From: Chitinophagaceae bacterium PMP191F
GTDB taxonomy: Bacteria; Bacteroidota; Bacteroidia; Chitinophagales; Chitinophagaceae
Assembly: GCA_001302245.1 (NCBI GenBank)
Contig: LGYU01000020.1
Location: 124,001 to 188,000 of the forward strand
Length of the DNA: 64,000 nt
Reading direction: 5' to 3'
Below the pieces are notes generated by a model. That model was not told the origin of the DNA. It saw nothing but the letters and a program-made list of their open reading frames with translations, and ran no database searches. Position 1 is the first letter of the stretch, and each line of letters opens with the position of its first letter. Positions 29,241 to 37,811 of this stretch are shown here, piece by piece. A program made the position numbers and the translations under genes.

Positions 29241-30836
29241 TTAAGGCTGCAACCACACCAGTTTTACACCTTTGTCCCTGCCTTCTTTTTCCAGTTTAAG
29301 GGTAACATAAATGTTTTTTTCACGGTCGTAATCAGAAATGGCGAATAGCGCAAGATTGTGACTGCGTTTGCCGTCGGGCTGGCCAAATACAAAATCACGT
29401 GCCGGAAACACCTCTTTACTGTTAAGCTTATAGAAATAACCATCACATTCACCCACACCATTAATAGTGGTGAGCTTTCCTCTTTGCACACTTTCTGTAT
29501 TGCGATCAACATCGTTGAACAATACATACATCTTATCCGGCGTATTCAGGTAAGCAAATGATTTGAACTGGTTACCAAGGTGTAATTCCTGGGCACTGCC
29601 CTCTCTTTGCGAGTGATAGAATGGGCGGAGATAGGTATCTGTGAGATAGTGATTTTTGGGAATAAGATAGGTATCTTCCTCATCGCCGTCTGTATTGAAT
29701 CTGGACACGGCAATATTTCCCAGTTCTGTATTGAGCGGATAGGTGTGGCTGGCGGGTTTGGTAACCGTTCTGATCTCTTCAAATACTATCGAAAAACTGC
29801 CATCGTTGTTAATGAACAGGTTTTGAGGCATGCCGGTATATTTTTCCTTTTTACCAAATAGTTCCTGGTTCTTTGTATTTGCTTTTTCGGGAAAAGTAAT
29901 ATCCGATTTGGTAACGGCACCGCTGAAAGGATCAATAAAAGAAAGATGACACTGATAAGATGCGACTCGTTTTTCATTGGTCCGCACAGCAGCCAGCAAT
30001 ACAATATCCTTTGTCGCCGGATTGTACCGGCAGATGCCGCCATCTACAATCAGATCCTTTGAAAACCGTAGCTCTTCCAGTGATAAAGCGGTTTTTCCTT
30101 TATCGAGTGTAGCCATTACCAATTCGCTTTCCCTGTCGCGGCCTGAACGACCATTAGAGGCGTACGCCAGCATACACACTTTATTTTCCCCGATTAAAGC
30201 CATATCGATGTAGCGCATGGATTTATACTTTTCTTCAGGAGAAGCGTAATAAGCGCGGCCAAGCTCTTTGTGATCAGCGCCATATAGCACAATTTCAACA
30301 CGTTTGTTTTTATCCGATTCAAAGGCATTTAATGTTGTCAGTGCATAAGTATCGCTGTTGGGGTCTTTACGTATATAAAAGTCAGGATCAAGAAAATCCA
30401 GATCGTGCACCATCATGATCATGCGTGGTTTTTTCAATTCTGCAACCTGTTCATCCTTTTTTAATGTACCGGTATTGCCGTCCACAACCAGGCGGTACAA
30501 TACAGGTTTGCTGGCATCTATTTCGCTTACGAACAACACTGCATCGCCATTAATTTCAAAAATACCCTCAATACTGCTTCTTTTCAGCTTACCATATTGC
30601 GGTTCAATATGTTTTTCGGCTTTCAGTTTGTGGCTGGCATCATACACTTTCAGATCTATTCCTTTTTTGAGGGTAATATGAAAAAATATGGTATTCCCGT
30701 TTTTCAGTTGCAGAATGCGGGCGTAGCCATCTTTCGGTTCTTCAAAAACCGATCCTTCGGACAATACTTTAAACTGTGCGTGGGATACTGCTGACTGTGC
30801 CAGTGACAGCAGTAATACAAACGTGAGTCGTTTCAT
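29241..30836 (-). CDS. Secreted hypothetical protein, probable beta-propeller
   Basis: 531 residues with a signal peptide (MKRLTFVLLLSLAQSAVSHAQ). No recognised catalytic motif. The sequence alternates short beta-strand stretches with Asp/Gly/Asn turns, includes repeated phrases such as LQLKNGNTIFFHI and DKMYVLFND, and ends in hydrophobic strands, as seen in beta-propellers. It is encoded against the surrounding saccharide genes, flanked by a terminator on one side and a divergent promoter region on the other, and nothing in it points to carbohydrates. I regard it as an unrelated chromosomal gene between two blocks of saccharide genes. Function unknown. Confidence 0.8.
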   Translation of the reverse strand: MKRLTFVLLLSLAQSAVSHAQFKVLSEGSVFEEPKDGYARILQLKNGNTIFFHITLKKGIDLKVYDASHKLKAEKHIEPQYGKLKRSSIEGIFEINGDAVLFVSEIDASKPVLYRLVVDGNTGTLKKDEQVAELKKPRMIMMVHDLDFLDPDFYIRKDPNSDTYALTTLNAFESDKNKRVEIVLYGADHKELGRAYYASPEEKYKSMRYIDMALIGENKVCMLAYASNGRSGRDRESELVMATLDKGKTALSLEELRFSKDLIVDGGICRYNPATKDIVLLAAVRTNEKRVASYQCHLSFIDPFSGAVTKSDITFPEKANTKNQELFGKKEKYTGMPQNLFINNDGSFSIVFEEIRTVTKPASHTYPLNTELGNIAVSRFNTDGDEEDTYLIPKNHYLTDTYLRPFYHSQREGSAQELHLGNQFKSFAYLNTPDKMYVLFNDVDRNTESVQRGKLTTINGVGECDGYFYKLNSKEVFPARDFVFGQPDGKRSHNLALFAISDYDREKNIYVTLKLEKEGRDKGVKLVWLQP

Positions 30837-30910
30837 GTTTTGGGGTTAAAGGCTTGTAAGATAAACACTTTGTATAAAACAGATTAGCTCCGGAATGTAT
30901 TTCCCCTGTT

Positions 30911-30930
30911 AAAATCGTTGAATAAAAAGC
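30911..30930. promoter_or_regulatory. Shared promoter motif, copy upstream of GH29 operon
   Basis: AAAATCGTTGAATAAAAAGC. The 14-mer GTTGAATAAAAAGC is identical at 46594-46607, and a close form occurs before FucP at 58672-58693. It lies about 100 bp before the GH29 start. Confidence 0.6.
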
Positions 30931-31027
30931 CAAACAAAGCAGACAGCCCTTCAGGAAATATCTGTTAGTTGCATGCTGATATAGTTAACTCCATGCGGCC
31001 TGTGGCTGCTAACGAATTGCAAACAAT

Positions 31028-32407
31028 ATGAAAAAGTTCCTGCTGTTTCTGACCCTTACATGTGTGGTAGTTTCTTCTCTTTTCAGCCAGTCGGCAGATC
31101 CGGCGCGTGATAAGCGCATGGAATGGTGGCGTGAAGCACGTTTAGGTATGTTTATTCACTGGGGAGTGTATGCCGTACCGGCTGGCCACTATAACGGGCA
31201 TGCCATTAACCGTATTGGTGAGTGGATTATGAACCGCGGAAAGATCCCGGTAGCAGAATACCAACAGTTTGCCAAACAATTCAATCCTGTTAAATATGAT
31301 CCCGATGCTTGGGTAAAAATGGCCAAAGATGCCGGGATGAAATACATTGTGATCACTGCCAAGCATCATGATGGCTTTGCATTGTTCAAATCAAATGCCA
31401 GTAAATGGAACATGGTGGATGCAACACCATATGGCAAAGACCTGCTGAAACCACTGGCTGAAGCCTGTCGCAAACATGGTATTAAACTGGGCTTTTATTA
31501 TTCTCATGCACAGGACTGGACCAACCCCGGCGGTGCTGCTGCACGTAAAGTAGCCTCTGAAGGATGGGCCAACCCTGATTCTGCTGCCATCGACGCATAT
31601 ACCGCTGCGCATAGCGGGCATTGGGATCCTGCACAAACCACTGCTACCATGGCACAGTACATTGATAAAGTAGCCGTACCACAGGTAAAAGAATTGCTGA
31701 CCAATTATGGCGATGTAGCTGTATTATGGTGGGACACACCTACCGATATGACCGAAGAATTTGCAAAGAAATTACAGGGCCAACTGGCATTACAGCCCAA
31801 TATCATTACCAACGACCGGCTGAAACGTCCTGATTTCCCCGGTGATTTTAAAACACCCGAACAAAAGATCCCGAAACTGAGCGAACTGGATGGCAAGGAT
31901 TGGGAAACCTGTATGACCATGAATGGTACCTGGGGATTCAAATCTGATGATCATAACTGGAAAAGTATTACAACACTGGTGCGCAACCTGATCGATATTG
32001 CCAGCAAAGGGGGTAACTACCTGATCAACGTAGGTCCTAAAGCCGATGGAACTTTCCCGGATGAAAGCGTGAAACTGTTAAAGGAAATGGGTGTATGGAT
32101 GAAGACGAATGGTGATGCTATTTACGGTACACAGAAAAGTCCGCTGGCTGCATTGGACTGGGGACGCTGTACCAAAAAAGAAAAGAACGGCAATACAATA
32201 TTATACCTTTCTGTATTTGATTGGCCGGCAAACAGTCAACTGGTTGTGCCAGGGGTGAGTAACTCTGTGGTCACAGCCAGACTGCTGGCTAACGGTAAAA
32301 CGTTAACTGCTTCAAACACGGCAAATGGGCTGGTGATCAACGTGCCGGCGCAGGCACCGGATACGATTGCTTCTGTAATACAACTGGAAATAAAAGGCAC
32401 TTTGTAA
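31028..32407 (+). CDS. GH29-family alpha-L-fucosidase (copy 2, compact)
   Basis: 459 residues with a signal peptide ending SLFSQ. The GH29 barrel is well preserved: MEWWREARLGMFIHWGVY, ITAKHHDGFALF, GFYYSHAQDW and nucleophile D236 in VLWWDTP. A short C-terminal beta-sandwich closes the protein, and the extra binding module of the other two copies is absent. It heads an operon with the beta-helix protein (9 bp downstream) and GH105 (38 bp after that). Its promoter region carries the shared GTTGAATAA motif. Removing fucose before or while the backbone is cut is its probable role. Confidence 0.94.
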   Translation: MKKFLLFLTLTCVVVSSLFSQSADPARDKRMEWWREARLGMFIHWGVYAVPAGHYNGHAINRIGEWIMNRGKIPVAEYQQFAKQFNPVKYDPDAWVKMAKDAGMKYIVITAKHHDGFALFKSNASKWNMVDATPYGKDLLKPLAEACRKHGIKLGFYYSHAQDWTNPGGAAARKVASEGWANPDSAAIDAYTAAHSGHWDPAQTTATMAQYIDKVAVPQVKELLTNYGDVAVLWWDTPTDMTEEFAKKLQGQLALQPNIITNDRLKRPDFPGDFKTPEQKIPKLSELDGKDWETCMTMNGTWGFKSDDHNWKSITTLVRNLIDIASKGGNYLINVGPKADGTFPDESVKLLKEMGVWMKTNGDAIYGTQKSPLAALDWGRCTKKEKNGNTILYLSVFDWPANSQLVVPGVSNSVVTARLLANGKTLTASNTANGLVINVPAQAPDTIASVIQLEIKGTL

Positions 32408-32416
32408 ACAGCCGGT

Positions 32417-33964
32417 ATGAACAACATTCTGAAACTTGCCGGTGGTGCGCTGCTGCTATGGTATGCTGATGCTGTACAGGCGCAAACGGTAGCACCTTTA
32501 TGGAAAGACTTTGTACAGGCCAGGAAAAATAATACCACGCCTGTATTGCCTGATTTTTCCTATGCAGGATATCATTTTTCCGAAACTACCATTCCGGATG
32601 TATCGGGTCGTAAATATTTTACGGTAACAGATTTTGGAGCTGTACCCGATGATGGACTGTATGATGATGCAGCCATTCAGAAAGCCATTGATGCGGCTGA
32701 AAAAAATCCCGGGGGAGGGGTTGTTTTCTTTCCACCCGGTAAATACCTGATCGCACCTGACGAAGACTCCACCAAACAGATACGTATTTCCAAAAGCAAT
32801 ATCGTATTAAAAGGCAGTGGAGCAGGTGCCGGCGGTACTGAAATTTACCAGGATAAGAAACGCATCAATGGCAGACAGTTCCTGTTTAAACCGGAAGACG
32901 AACGTTCTGCAAAACTTACCACTATTGTTAAAGATGCAACGCGTGAAAGTTTTTCGGTAGAAGTAGCTGATGTATCGAAACTGAGCGTGGGGATGGATGT
33001 TGTAATCCGGCACCGAAGTGAAGCATATACACGGTTTTATTTTTCACCATTGCCGTTAAAACCTGAATGGACAAGACTTTTTGGTGATAAAGGGGGAATG
33101 CAGATCAGTGAGATCCATACTATTCAGCAGATCAAAGGCCGCACTGTTATCTTTAAAAACCCCATTCACTTTGAGCTGAAGCTTGTAGCAGAGCAGCCTT
33201 TTGAGCTGGCAGCATACAACAGCATTGAAGAATGTGGTATAGAAGACATCCTGTTCAGCAGTAACTGGAAAACCTATCCTGAAGAATTTGTTCACCATAA
33301 GAACAATATACATGATTATGCATGGGAAGCCGTGGGAATGGAATATGTAAAGAACAGTTGGGTTCGCAACTGTGAATTTCACGACTGGAATGAAGGCATA
33401 TTTATCCGCGCCGGTTACCAGGTAAGTGTGTTGAATATAACTTTTAAAGGGAAAAAAGGACACGCTTCTGTACACGCCCGCACAGGATACGGTGTACTGA
33501 TCAAGGATTCGCATTTCAACGGTGCACAGCATCACGGAGCAGGTACGGGATACAGCGCCTCCGGAACGGTAATTACACAGTGCGACCTGGGTATGGATCA
33601 GAACTTCGATAGCCATTCCGGTCAGCCTTATGCAACACTGTTTGATGCCATAGAAGGCGGTGTATTTTACAATCTTGGTGGTCCGGAGCCTGGTCATCCG
33701 CATCATGGAAAAGACCTGGTGCTATGGAATTTTCATCATCTGTCAGAAAAGGAACAGCATTATAATTTCTGGGATATGCAGCGCAGGCGCAACTATACCA
33801 TCGCAATGCCGGTACTGGTTGGCTTTCGCTCCAATAAAAGAGTAACGCTGGAAAATGCTGGCATCAACCAGTTGCAGGGAGAAGAAGTGTTACCGCGTTC
33901 ATTGTTTGAAGCACAGCTTACATTGCGTTTAAAAGGAATTGATATCAGCACCACAGCGAAATAA
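32417..33964 (+). CDS. Secreted right-handed beta-helix protein, candidate polysaccharide lyase (copy 1)
   Basis: 515 residues with a signal peptide (ends VQAQ). The segment TVTDFGAVPDDGLYDDAAIQ is the pectate-lyase-superfamily (Pectate_lyase_3) entry strand, followed by GGGVVFFPPGKY and parallel beta-helix rungs to the end. A His-rich stretch GAQHHGAGTGYSASG and HPHHGKD sit in the rungs where catalytic or metal residues usually are. I recognise no named PL or GH signature. The family resembles Bacteroidota proteins annotated with pectate lyase and DUF4955 regions (uncertain). Packed between GH29 and GH105, it is a good candidate for the lyase that makes GH105 substrates. A related protein is encoded at 44991-46505. 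Confidence 0.8.
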   Translation: MNNILKLAGGALLLWYADAVQAQTVAPLWKDFVQARKNNTTPVLPDFSYAGYHFSETTIPDVSGRKYFTVTDFGAVPDDGLYDDAAIQKAIDAAEKNPGGGVVFFPPGKYLIAPDEDSTKQIRISKSNIVLKGSGAGAGGTEIYQDKKRINGRQFLFKPEDERSAKLTTIVKDATRESFSVEVADVSKLSVGMDVVIRHRSEAYTRFYFSPLPLKPEWTRLFGDKGGMQISEIHTIQQIKGRTVIFKNPIHFELKLVAEQPFELAAYNSIEECGIEDILFSSNWKTYPEEFVHHKNNIHDYAWEAVGMEYVKNSWVRNCEFHDWNEGIFIRAGYQVSVLNITFKGKKGHASVHARTGYGVLIKDSHFNGAQHHGAGTGYSASGTVITQCDLGMDQNFDSHSGQPYATLFDAIEGGVFYNLGGPEPGHPHHGKDLVLWNFHHLSEKEQHYNFWDMQRRRNYTIAMPVLVGFRSNKRVTLENAGINQLQGEEVLPRSLFEAQLTLRLKGIDISTTAK

Positions 33965-34002
33965 ACGATCTGATCTTTATATAACCCGGAATACGATCTT
34001 GT

Positions 34003-35136
34003 ATGAACAGTATATCTAAGTATTTATTGTCATTTACAGCTATGGCCACAGTACACATTGGTAGTGTGTTTGCACAGAATGATCTTGTGCACTGGCCTAA
34101 AGGTTGTTCCCCGCAGGAAGTTGGACAAAAGGTGGCAGCGCATTTCGTAGCTAGTCCACACCCCAATTTTGGCCGTCCCGGTCCTCCCAAAGTGATCACC
34201 TATCCTGAAACCTGTGCATGGTACGGTGCACTGCTGTTTGCCAGTGAAAGCAAGGATAAACAACTGGCTGCACAACTGGAACAACGGTTTCAACCCTTAC
34301 TGGGGAAGGATTCTGCCATGATACCGGTTCCGGATCATGTGGATTATACCGTATTTGGCTCGGTGCCACTGGAATTGTACATCCAGACAAAGGATAAAAG
34401 ATACCTGGAAGTTGGACAGCGTATTGCTGACAAACAATGGGGGCCTCCGGAAGGACCCCGCGTAAAACCGGAGTCGCACACTTTTTACAACCAGGGACTT
34501 ACCTGGCAAACACGTATGTGGATCGACGATATGTTTATGATCACTACGGTGCAGGCCCAGGCTTACCGCGCTACCAATGATAAAAAGTATATAGAACGGG
34601 CAGCAAAAGAAATGGTAGTGTACCTTGATTCATTGCAGCAGCCCAATGGTTTGTTCTATCATGCGCCCGATGCTCCTTTTTTCTGGGGACGTGGTGATGG
34701 CTGGATGGCTGCCGGTATGAGCGAATTGCTGCGCTGGCTGCCCAAAGACAATCCAAATCGTGCACGTATCATGAAAGGATATCAGACCATGATGGCATCA
34801 TTGCTGAAATACCAGGGGCAGGATGGTATGTGGCGGCAACTGATAGATGATAATGAAGCATGGCCTGAAACCTCTGGTACCGGCATGTTCACCTTTGCTA
34901 TGATCACTGGTGTAAAACAAGGCTGGCTTGATAAAAAGACATACGAACCGGCAGCACGCAAGGCGTGGCTGGCACTTGTCTCTTATATTGATGAGAATGC
35001 CGACATCCGCGAAGTGTGTGAAGGAACTAATAAAAAGAATGATCGCCAGTATTACCTGGATCGCAAACGCATTACCGGTGATATGCATGGACAGGCCCCG
35101 GTGTTGTGGTGCGCTACTGCTTTATTGAGAAAGTAA
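34003..35136 (+). CDS. GH105-family unsaturated uronyl hydrolase
   Basis: 377 residues with a signal peptide (ends SVFAQ). (alpha/alpha)6 barrel with GH105 landmarks: LTWQTRMWIDDMFM with D175/D176, PFFWGRGDGWMAAGM and a late GTGMFTFAM. The family removes 4,5-unsaturated glucuronic or galacturonic acid from lyase products, classically from rhamnogalacturonan. Together with the GH88 enzyme at 24.7 kb it gives the locus two unsaturated-uronyl hydrolases, suggesting two product linkages. It ends 31 bp before a strong terminator, closing the GH29-beta-helix-GH105 operon. Confidence 0.92.
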   Translation: MNSISKYLLSFTAMATVHIGSVFAQNDLVHWPKGCSPQEVGQKVAAHFVASPHPNFGRPGPPKVITYPETCAWYGALLFASESKDKQLAAQLEQRFQPLLGKDSAMIPVPDHVDYTVFGSVPLELYIQTKDKRYLEVGQRIADKQWGPPEGPRVKPESHTFYNQGLTWQTRMWIDDMFMITTVQAQAYRATNDKKYIERAAKEMVVYLDSLQQPNGLFYHAPDAPFFWGRGDGWMAAGMSELLRWLPKDNPNRARIMKGYQTMMASLLKYQGQDGMWRQLIDDNEAWPETSGTGMFTFAMITGVKQGWLDKKTYEPAARKAWLALVSYIDENADIREVCEGTNKKNDRQYYLDRKRITGDMHGQAPVLWCATALLRK

Positions 35137-35167
35137 AATATAAGTACAGATTGCACTGCAGTCTGAG

Positions 35168-35212
35168 CTGCCGGGTCTTGTGCCTTCTTATACGCAGGCC
35201 CGGCAGTTTTTT
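35168..35212 (+). terminator. Strong terminator after GH105
   Basis: 8-bp GC-rich stem (CTGCCGGG with CCCGGCAG), 23-nt loop, then TTTTTT. It ends only 21 bp before the SGNH start codon, so it could also work as an attenuator for that gene. Confidence 0.85.
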
Positions 35213-35233
35213 CCGGATCAATGTCAAAGGTGT

Positions 35234-36460
35234 ATGAAAAAGATTGCTGCTATTGCTATATGTGTATTAACTGGCTGCACTTTGCCGGCAGTAGCATGTA
35301 ATATGCCAGCGAATAGAATAGCTGCAGATTCTGTAACGCCGTTGTCATCGGCTGCGTTTATTCATTCCTATGGTAACCTGGGTAATTTTTACAGGTGTGT
35401 ACAACAAGGCAAAGTTACAGTCACATTTCTGGGTGGTTCTATTACCAATATGCAGGGCTGGCGTGATAAGGTGATGCAATACCTGCAGGAAAAATATCCA
35501 TCCACACAGTTCACCTTTATCAATGCGGGTATCCCCTCACTGGGTAGTTTGCCACATGCATTCCGTTTACAACGTGATGTGCTGGACAAAGGAAAAACAG
35601 ATCTGTTATTTGTAGAGTCCGCTGTAAACGATCATGGCAACGGAACGCCTGAAATACAACAGCGTCGTTCGCTGGAAGGAATTGTACGGCACGCACTTTC
35701 TGCTAACCCGGCCATGAATATTGTGATGATGGCTTTTGCTGATGAAGATAAAACCGCAGATTACGATGCAGGAAGAGTGCCAACCGAAATAAAAGTACAT
35801 GAGGATATTGCTGCACATTATCATCTTCCGTTTATCAACCTGGCCGAAGAGGTGGCCAAACGTATAGCCAATAAAGAATTTACCTGGAAAGATGATTTTA
35901 AAAATCTCCACCCCTCCCCGTTCGGACAACAACTATACTTTCTTACCATCAAAGCATTACTGGAACAACAGACAGGCAGATCGGTAAAAAAAGTAACTGC
36001 AAAAGATACACTACCGGCTCCCTTACAATCCCTGAACTATGCTGTTGCTGGCTACAGACCGGTATATACCGCTACCAGTCTGAACAATTTTGCTATACAG
36101 GACAACTGGCAACCGCAGGACAGCGCCCGTACACGCCCCGGCTTTGTGCATGTGCCTGTATTACAAGCGATAAAAGCAGGTGCGTCCTTTGAATTGAATT
36201 TTACGGGTACTGCAGCCGGTATAGCAGTGCTGTCTGGTCCTGATGCCGGTATGCTGGAATACAGTATTGACAACGGCCCGGTTAAAACAATAGATCTGTA
36301 TACACGCTGGAGCAATAACCTGCATTTACCCTGGTACCTGTTGCTGGGTGATGAACTGGAAAAGAGTACTCATGTATTGAAAGTGAAAGTAGCTGCAGTA
36401 CAAAATGCGCAGTCCAAAGGCACTGCCTGCAGAATAGTGTACTTCCTGGTAAATGACTAA
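35234..36460 (+). CDS. SGNH/GDSL-family hydrolase, probable carbohydrate esterase
   Basis: 408 residues from the Met that opens a signal peptide. The upstream Met at 35180 falls inside the terminator hairpin, so I reject it. A lipobox-like LTGC lies near residue 12 and the protein may be lipid-anchored. SGNH blocks: FLGGSIT with the nucleophile Ser, G in NAGI, N in VNDHGNG and the Asp-His pair in DDFKNLHPSPFG. The C-terminal half (about 265-408) is a beta domain. Such two-domain SGNH proteins in saccharide loci are usually acetylesterases. The substrate is presumably O-acetylated sugar in the same glycan. Confidence 0.83.
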   Translation: MKKIAAIAICVLTGCTLPAVACNMPANRIAADSVTPLSSAAFIHSYGNLGNFYRCVQQGKVTVTFLGGSITNMQGWRDKVMQYLQEKYPSTQFTFINAGIPSLGSLPHAFRLQRDVLDKGKTDLLFVESAVNDHGNGTPEIQQRRSLEGIVRHALSANPAMNIVMMAFADEDKTADYDAGRVPTEIKVHEDIAAHYHLPFINLAEEVAKRIANKEFTWKDDFKNLHPSPFGQQLYFLTIKALLEQQTGRSVKKVTAKDTLPAPLQSLNYAVAGYRPVYTATSLNNFAIQDNWQPQDSARTRPGFVHVPVLQAIKAGASFELNFTGTAAGIAVLSGPDAGMLEYSIDNGPVKTIDLYTRWSNNLHLPWYLLLGDELEKSTHVLKVKVAAVQNAQSKGTACRIVYFLVND

Positions 36461-36550
36461 TGTGAGGACTGTGGTTGTATTGCATCCGAACATTGACGGA
36501 TCTGCATATAAAAATACTTGCCAATTGAAAAATCATAAACCATCATTACT

Positions 36551-37729
36551 ATGAGAAAAATCACTTTGATAACCTGTGCACTGGTTTGTGCCTCTTTACT
36601 GCTGGTACATTGCAAAAAAAACAATGCAGCCACACAGCAAGAAAAAGAAACCGACGCCGTAACTGCTGCAGCCGCAGTAGTAGCCATACAGTCACTGGGT
36701 ACATTGCTTTCTGCAGATGGCCCGGGCAATACTTATGAACTGATCAACAGCGTGCTGGGCGGTACGGCCAACGAGTCGCCGGATTGTGCACATACTGCTT
36801 TTGGCAGACATATTACAGAAGTGTACGACAGTACACTGGGTACTAATGTTTTTGTATTTCACATGCACACTGATTACGACGGTAACCTGTGCAGCCCGAC
36901 AGACGACCGGCAGAGAAATGAAATAAAAACATACGGCCCTTCACCATCTAATGTAAAAGCTACTTATGGTGAAACTGTTACCTATCACTGGAAGTTTAAG
37001 CTGGATGCAGCTTTTCAGCCATCTACCAGCTTTACACACATCCACCAGTTGAAAGCAGCGGGCGATGGCCCGGACGATGATTCGCCCATCATTACACTTA
37101 CTCCCCGGAAGGCGTCTACAGACAGGCTGGATGTACTGCATATTGGTTCAGCAGGTACCACTACTGCTATTGCAACGGCTAACCTGAGTGCTTTTAAAGG
37201 CGCATGGGTGGAAGTAGAGGAAAAAGTAACTTTCTCCGATACAGGTTCTTACAGGATTGTTATTACCAATGTGGCAACAGGCGCTATCATTATCAACTAT
37301 AGCAGCAACAATATTGATATGTGGCGCGGCGGCACTTCTTTCATTCGTCCCAAATGGGGTATTTACAGAAGCCTGGCCAATAAAACACAGTTACGGGATG
37401 AGCAGGTACGTTTTGCTGATTTCTGTATAGCAGAAGGTGCAGCCGTTTGTCCGTCAACTGCACCACAGGTTTCATTGTTCAAAAACTGTAGTTATACCGG
37501 GTGGGAAGCGCAGTTTGGTATCGGCACTTATACCACTGCAGATATTGTGGCAAGGGGGGGACTTGACAAGGATGCTTCTTCACTGAAAGTTCCTGCAGGA
37601 TTAAAAGTGGTACTGTATGAGAATAATAATTTCACTGGTGCATCGAAAACTTATACAGCAGATAAAAGTTGTTTAAGCAGCGATAGCTTTAATGATAAAG
37701 TGTCGTCACTGGTAGTTTCTGTTAATTAA
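36551..37729 (+). CDS. PL20-like jelly-roll protein fused to a beta-gamma-crystallin domain (copy 3)
   Basis: 392 residues. Lipoprotein-like signal (LLVHC then KKN). A Ser/Ala/Thr linker is followed by a jelly-roll domain (about 60-295) with NEIKTYGPS, YHWKFKLD, HIHQLKA and the closing RPKWGIYRS strand that equals DPKWGVYG of copies 1 and 2. The last 90 residues form two Greek-key motifs with the Ca-binding signatures DKDASSL and FNDKVSSL of microbial beta-gamma-crystallins. Fusion of a crystallin fold to a lyase-like domain is uncommon, and it could stabilise the enzyme or bind glycan with calcium. It is a lyase candidate on context only. The third GH29 gene follows about 80 bp downstream. 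Confidence 0.72.
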   Translation: MRKITLITCALVCASLLLVHCKKNNAATQQEKETDAVTAAAAVVAIQSLGTLLSADGPGNTYELINSVLGGTANESPDCAHTAFGRHITEVYDSTLGTNVFVFHMHTDYDGNLCSPTDDRQRNEIKTYGPSPSNVKATYGETVTYHWKFKLDAAFQPSTSFTHIHQLKAAGDGPDDDSPIITLTPRKASTDRLDVLHIGSAGTTTAIATANLSAFKGAWVEVEEKVTFSDTGSYRIVITNVATGAIIINYSSNNIDMWRGGTSFIRPKWGIYRSLANKTQLRDEQVRFADFCIAEGAAVCPSTAPQVSLFKNCSYTGWEAQFGIGTYTTADIVARGGLDKDASSLKVPAGLKVVLYENNNFTGASKTYTADKSCLSSDSFNDKVSSLVVSVN

Positions 37730-37760
37730 CTATTAACCGGATTTTATATTGGCAGGTACG

Positions 37761-37785
37761 CAAAGCAGCCCCCGGGGTTGCTTTG
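37761..37785. terminator. Hairpin upstream of GH29 copy 3
   Basis: 10-bp stem (CAAAGCAGCC with GGTTGCTTTG, one G-U pair) and a 5-nt loop. No T-run follows. It may be a processing site or a weak attenuator, and it makes a start at the TTG at 37749 unlikely. Confidence 0.45.
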
Positions 37786-37811
37786 TCATTGAAAGAAATA
37801 AATTCAACAGC

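Noticed and set aside
33056-33706. 216-codon minus-strand frame inside the beta-helix gene
   Set aside because: Shadow of the plus-strand gene, which has a signal peptide and known rung pattern.
37749-37811. Upstream TTG start for GH29 copy 3
   Set aside because: It would put a hairpin-forming region in the coding sequence and a non-signal leader before a normal signal peptide at 37812.
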